Shown here: positions 61,612 through 64,000 of the stretch, piece after piece
How the letters are laid out: each line of letters opens with the position of its first letter
How positions within the stretch are numbered: the first letter of the stretch is position 1
Source of the DNA: Alphaproteobacteria bacterium
Lineage (GTDB): Bacteria > Pseudomonadota > Alphaproteobacteria > JAVJRE01
Assembly (NCBI GenBank): GCA_040218575.1
Contig: JAVJRE010000007.1
Location: forward strand, 558,001-622,000
Reading direction: 5' to 3'
DNA length: 64,000 nt
Made by a program: the position numbers and the translations under genes
The notes under the pieces: generated by a model
The model's input: the letters and a program-made list of their open reading frames with translations, nothing else
The model's database searches: none
What the model was told of the DNA's origin: nothing

Positions 61612-63975
61612 CTAGCGCCGTGGCGTGACTTTCTCTTTGCCGCCACCGCCGGCACCACCCGCCTTGCCACGGGAGCGCGCTTTGCTCGCCGTCGGCTTCT
61701 CCGTTTTTGGCGCGGCAAGCGCCGGCACATCCTTCTGATATTCGAAGACCAGTGCGTCATCCTTCACATGGACGGTGACGGCGCCGCCCTTCTCCAACGC
61801 GCCAAACAGAAGCTCTTCCGCCAGCGGCTGCTTGATCTTGCTCTGGATGACACGGGCCAGCGGTCGCGCGCCGAAGGCCGGATCGAACCCCTTTTCCGCC
61901 AGCCACAGGCGCGCCTGGTCGGTCAGCTCAATAGTGACATGGCGGTCGGCAAGCTGCGCCTCCAACTGCATGACGAACTTGTCCACCACGCGCTGCATCA
62001 CCTCCATAGAGAGGTTGGCAAAGGGAATTGTGGCATCAAGCCGGTTACGGAACTCCGGCGAGAACATGCGGTTGATGGCTTCCTCGTCGTCGCCGACCCG
62101 CACACTGCCGCCGAAGCCAATAGCCGGCTTGGCCATGTCGGCCGCGCCGGCGTTAGTGGTCATGATCAGAATGACGTTGCGGAAGTCCACGTTCTTGCCG
62201 TTGTGGTCGGTCAGCTTGCCGTGGTCCATGACCTGCAAAAGAATATTGAACAGGTCAGGATGGGCCTTCTCGATTTCATCCAGCAGCAGAACCGCATGGG
62301 GATGTTGATCAATGGCATCGGTCAGCAGGCCGCCCTGGTCGAATCCCACATAGCCCGGCGGCGCGCCAATCAGGCGCGACACGGTGTGACGCTCCATATA
62401 CTCGCTCATATCGAAGCGGATCAGTTCGATTCCCATGGCGCGGGCAAGCTGGCGCGCCACCTCGGTCTTGCCGACGCCGGTAGGACCGGAGAAGAGGTAG
62501 GAGCCGATGGGCTTTTCCGGTTCACGCAGACCGGCGCGGGCCAGCTTTATGGCACTGGACAGCGCGTTAATGGCCGGGTCCTGACCGAAGACCATGGTCT
62601 TAAGGTCCCGTTGCAGGTTCTCCAGAACGGACTTGTCATCGTTCGACACGGTCTTCGGCGGTATGCGGGCGATCTTCGCCACGACCGCCTCCACGTCCTT
62701 GACCGAAATTGTCTTCTTGCGCCGGCTGGGCGGCAGCAGCTTCTGGGCGGCGCCAACCTCATCGATCACGTCGATCGCCTTGTCCGGCAGCTTGCGGTCG
62801 CCGATATAGCGGTGTGACAGCTCCACCGCCGTACGCAGGGCGTCGGCGGTGTAGTGCACGCCATGATGCTCTTCATAGTAGGGCTTCAGACCGCGCAGAA
62901 TCTTCACTGTATCCTCGACCGACGGTTCATTGACGTCGATTTTCTGGAAACGACGGACAAGGGCGCGATCCTTTTCGAAGTAGCTGCGGTATTCCTTGTA
63001 GGTGGTCGAGCCGATGCAGCGGACAGTGCCCGAAGCCAGCGCCGGCTTGAGCAGATTGGAAGCGTCCATGGAGCCGCCGGAGGTGGCGCCGGCGCCGATG
63101 ACCGTGTGAATCTCATCAATGAACATGATGGCGCCGGGAATGGCTTCCAGCTCTGACAGGACGGCCTTGAGCCTTTCCTCGAAGTCGCCGCGATAACGGG
63201 TGCCAGCGAGCAGCGATCCCATGTCGAGCGAGTAAATCGTGGCGTCGGCCAGGACGTCCGGCACATCGCCCTTGACGATACGCAGGGCCAGCCCTTCGGC
63301 AATGGCCGTCTTGCCAACGCCGGGATCCCCCACATAGAGCGGGTTGTTCTTGGTGCGTCGGCACAACACCTGGATGGTGCGCTCCACTTCCGCTTCGCGG
63401 CCGATGAGCGGATCGATGCGACCGTCGCGCGCCTTCTTGTTGAGATTGACGCAATAAGCCTGCAAGGCCTCCTGGCCCTTGACCGCCGGCTCGCCACCCT
63501 CCTCTTCGGCACCCTGCACCGGGCGCGGCTCCGACAGTCCCTGCACCTTGGCGATACCGTGCGAGATATACTGCACTGCGTCGAGCCGGCTCATATCCTG
63601 GAGCTGGAGAAAGTACACGGCGTGGGACTCACGCTCCGAGAAGATAGCCACCAGCACATTGGCGCCGGTGACTTCCTCGCGGCCCGACGACTGAACATGA
63701 ATCGCCGCTCGCTGCAGGACACGCTGGAAACTGGCGGTGGGCTTGGCCTCGATGAAGTGGTCGGTGCGCAGACCATCAAGCTCTCCATCCACATATTCCG
63801 TCAGGTCCTGGGTCAGCCGCTCCGCGTCAACGCCACACGCCTTGAGCACTGCAACCGCGTCCTGATCCTGGGTCAGCGCCAGCAGTAGATGTTCCAGAGT
63901 CGCATATTCGTGCCGCCGCTCATTAGCCAGAGCGAGGGCGCGACGGAGACTTTGCTCCAGGTTGCGTGACAGCAT
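61612..63975 (-). CDS. clpA: ATP-dependent Clp protease ATP-binding subunit ClpA
   Basis: The 787-residue double-AAA+ unfoldase works with ClpP, and with ClpS for N-end rule substrates. It has the Clp N-domain (residues 1-145), Walker A GDPGVGKTAIAEG and Walker B IMFIDEIHTVIGAG in D1, Walker A GPTGVGKTEVAR and Walker B LLLDEIEKAHPDL in D2, and an IGF-type ClpP-binding loop (PAIGFGGSV). A basic Ala/Gly/Lys tail ends it. The GGAGAGGAG site before the ATG at 63975 decides the start. A clpS gene may lie beyond the edge. Confidence 0.96.
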   Translation of the reverse strand: MLSRNLEQSLRRALALANERRHEYATLEHLLLALTQDQDAVAVLKACGVDAERLTQDLTEYVDGELDGLRTDHFIEAKPTASFQRVLQRAAIHVQSSGREEVTGANVLVAIFSERESHAVYFLQLQDMSRLDAVQYISHGIAKVQGLSEPRPVQGAEEEGGEPAVKGQEALQAYCVNLNKKARDGRIDPLIGREAEVERTIQVLCRRTKNNPLYVGDPGVGKTAIAEGLALRIVKGDVPDVLADATIYSLDMGSLLAGTRYRGDFEERLKAVLSELEAIPGAIMFIDEIHTVIGAGATSGGSMDASNLLKPALASGTVRCIGSTTYKEYRSYFEKDRALVRRFQKIDVNEPSVEDTVKILRGLKPYYEEHHGVHYTADALRTAVELSHRYIGDRKLPDKAIDVIDEVGAAQKLLPPSRRKKTISVKDVEAVVAKIARIPPKTVSNDDKSVLENLQRDLKTMVFGQDPAINALSSAIKLARAGLREPEKPIGSYLFSGPTGVGKTEVARQLARAMGIELIRFDMSEYMERHTVSRLIGAPPGYVGFDQGGLLTDAIDQHPHAVLLLDEIEKAHPDLFNILLQVMDHGKLTDHNGKNVDFRNVILIMTTNAGAADMAKPAIGFGGSVRVGDDEEAINRMFSPEFRNRLDATIPFANLSMEVMQRVVDKFVMQLEAQLADRHVTIELTDQARLWLAEKGFDPAFGARPLARVIQSKIKQPLAEELLFGALEKGGAVTVHVKDDALVFEYQKDVPALAAPKTEKPTASKARSRGKAGGAGGGGKEKVTPRR

Positions 63976-64000
63976 CGGCGACGGCTCCTCTCCGGGCTTG

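Overview
The window is 64 kb of high-GC (about two thirds G+C by eye), densely coding chromosomal DNA. Gene families and gene order point to an alphaproteobacterium close to Rhodospirillales. The main pointers are an NDUFA12-type complex I protein, DUF2155, DUF1127 and COG3146 (DUF482) proteins, paired class V aminotransferases followed by a [2Fe-2S] ferredoxin, an amiC-mrcA-prfB block beside rne, an aroQ-accB-accC-aat run, and a B12-dependent ribonucleotide reductase as the only reductase visible. I found no rRNA, tRNA, CRISPR array, transposase or prophage gene. A perfect 16-bp parS centromere site inside iscS suggests that the window lies in the origin-proximal part of the chromosome.

Layout. 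1-5.6 kb: the start of an MttB-family methyltransferase gene, a secreted EF-hand protein with a textbook terminator, yaaA, gpmA, an orphan membrane histidine kinase and an FKBP. 5.8-6.6 kb: a lower-GC orphan gene beside an 18-bp perfect inverted repeat. 6.7-11.2 kb: a leftward sulfur operon (cysE, two cysteine desulfurases, ferredoxin, TenA family) linking cysteine synthesis, sulfur mobilisation, electron supply and thiamine salvage. 11.5-16.4 kb: a hydrolase, a DJ-1/PfpI pseudogene broken by one amber codon, a divergent LysR/DUF1127 pair, an EamA transporter, a copper chaperone and a cupin. 16.6-19.6 kb: a complete TRAP transporter (dctM, dctQ, dctP). 19.7-31.7 kb: anmK and tyrS divergent, a giant AsmA-like protein, glnE coupled to ridA, a pair of unknown secreted proteins sharing a motif, and prfB with its programmed +1 frameshift. 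31.8-38.9 kb: mrcA, amiC and rne. 39-48.3 kb: an aminotransferase, a gamma-glutamyltransferase-like lipoprotein, an M48 protease, an S9 peptidase, then aroQ-accB-accC-aat. 48.2-50.3 kb: a leftward five-gene envelope operon (NDUFA12, two MCE proteins, an 80-residue protein, DUF2155). 50.5-64 kb: a second EamA protein, nrdJ with a structured leader and a double terminator, a RidA-like protein with a COG3146 acyltransferase-like protein, opgGH, a GNAT and clpA.

The most unusual items are the adjacent secreted proteins at 29418-30543, which share an almost identical 15-residue segment encoded with different codons; the parS site inside iscS; the canonical RF2 frameshift; several convergent gene pairs that overlap at their stop codons (twice by a shared CTAG); and the single-codon DJ-1/PfpI pseudogene. 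Functions are inferred from recognisable motifs and family memory. No database search was run.
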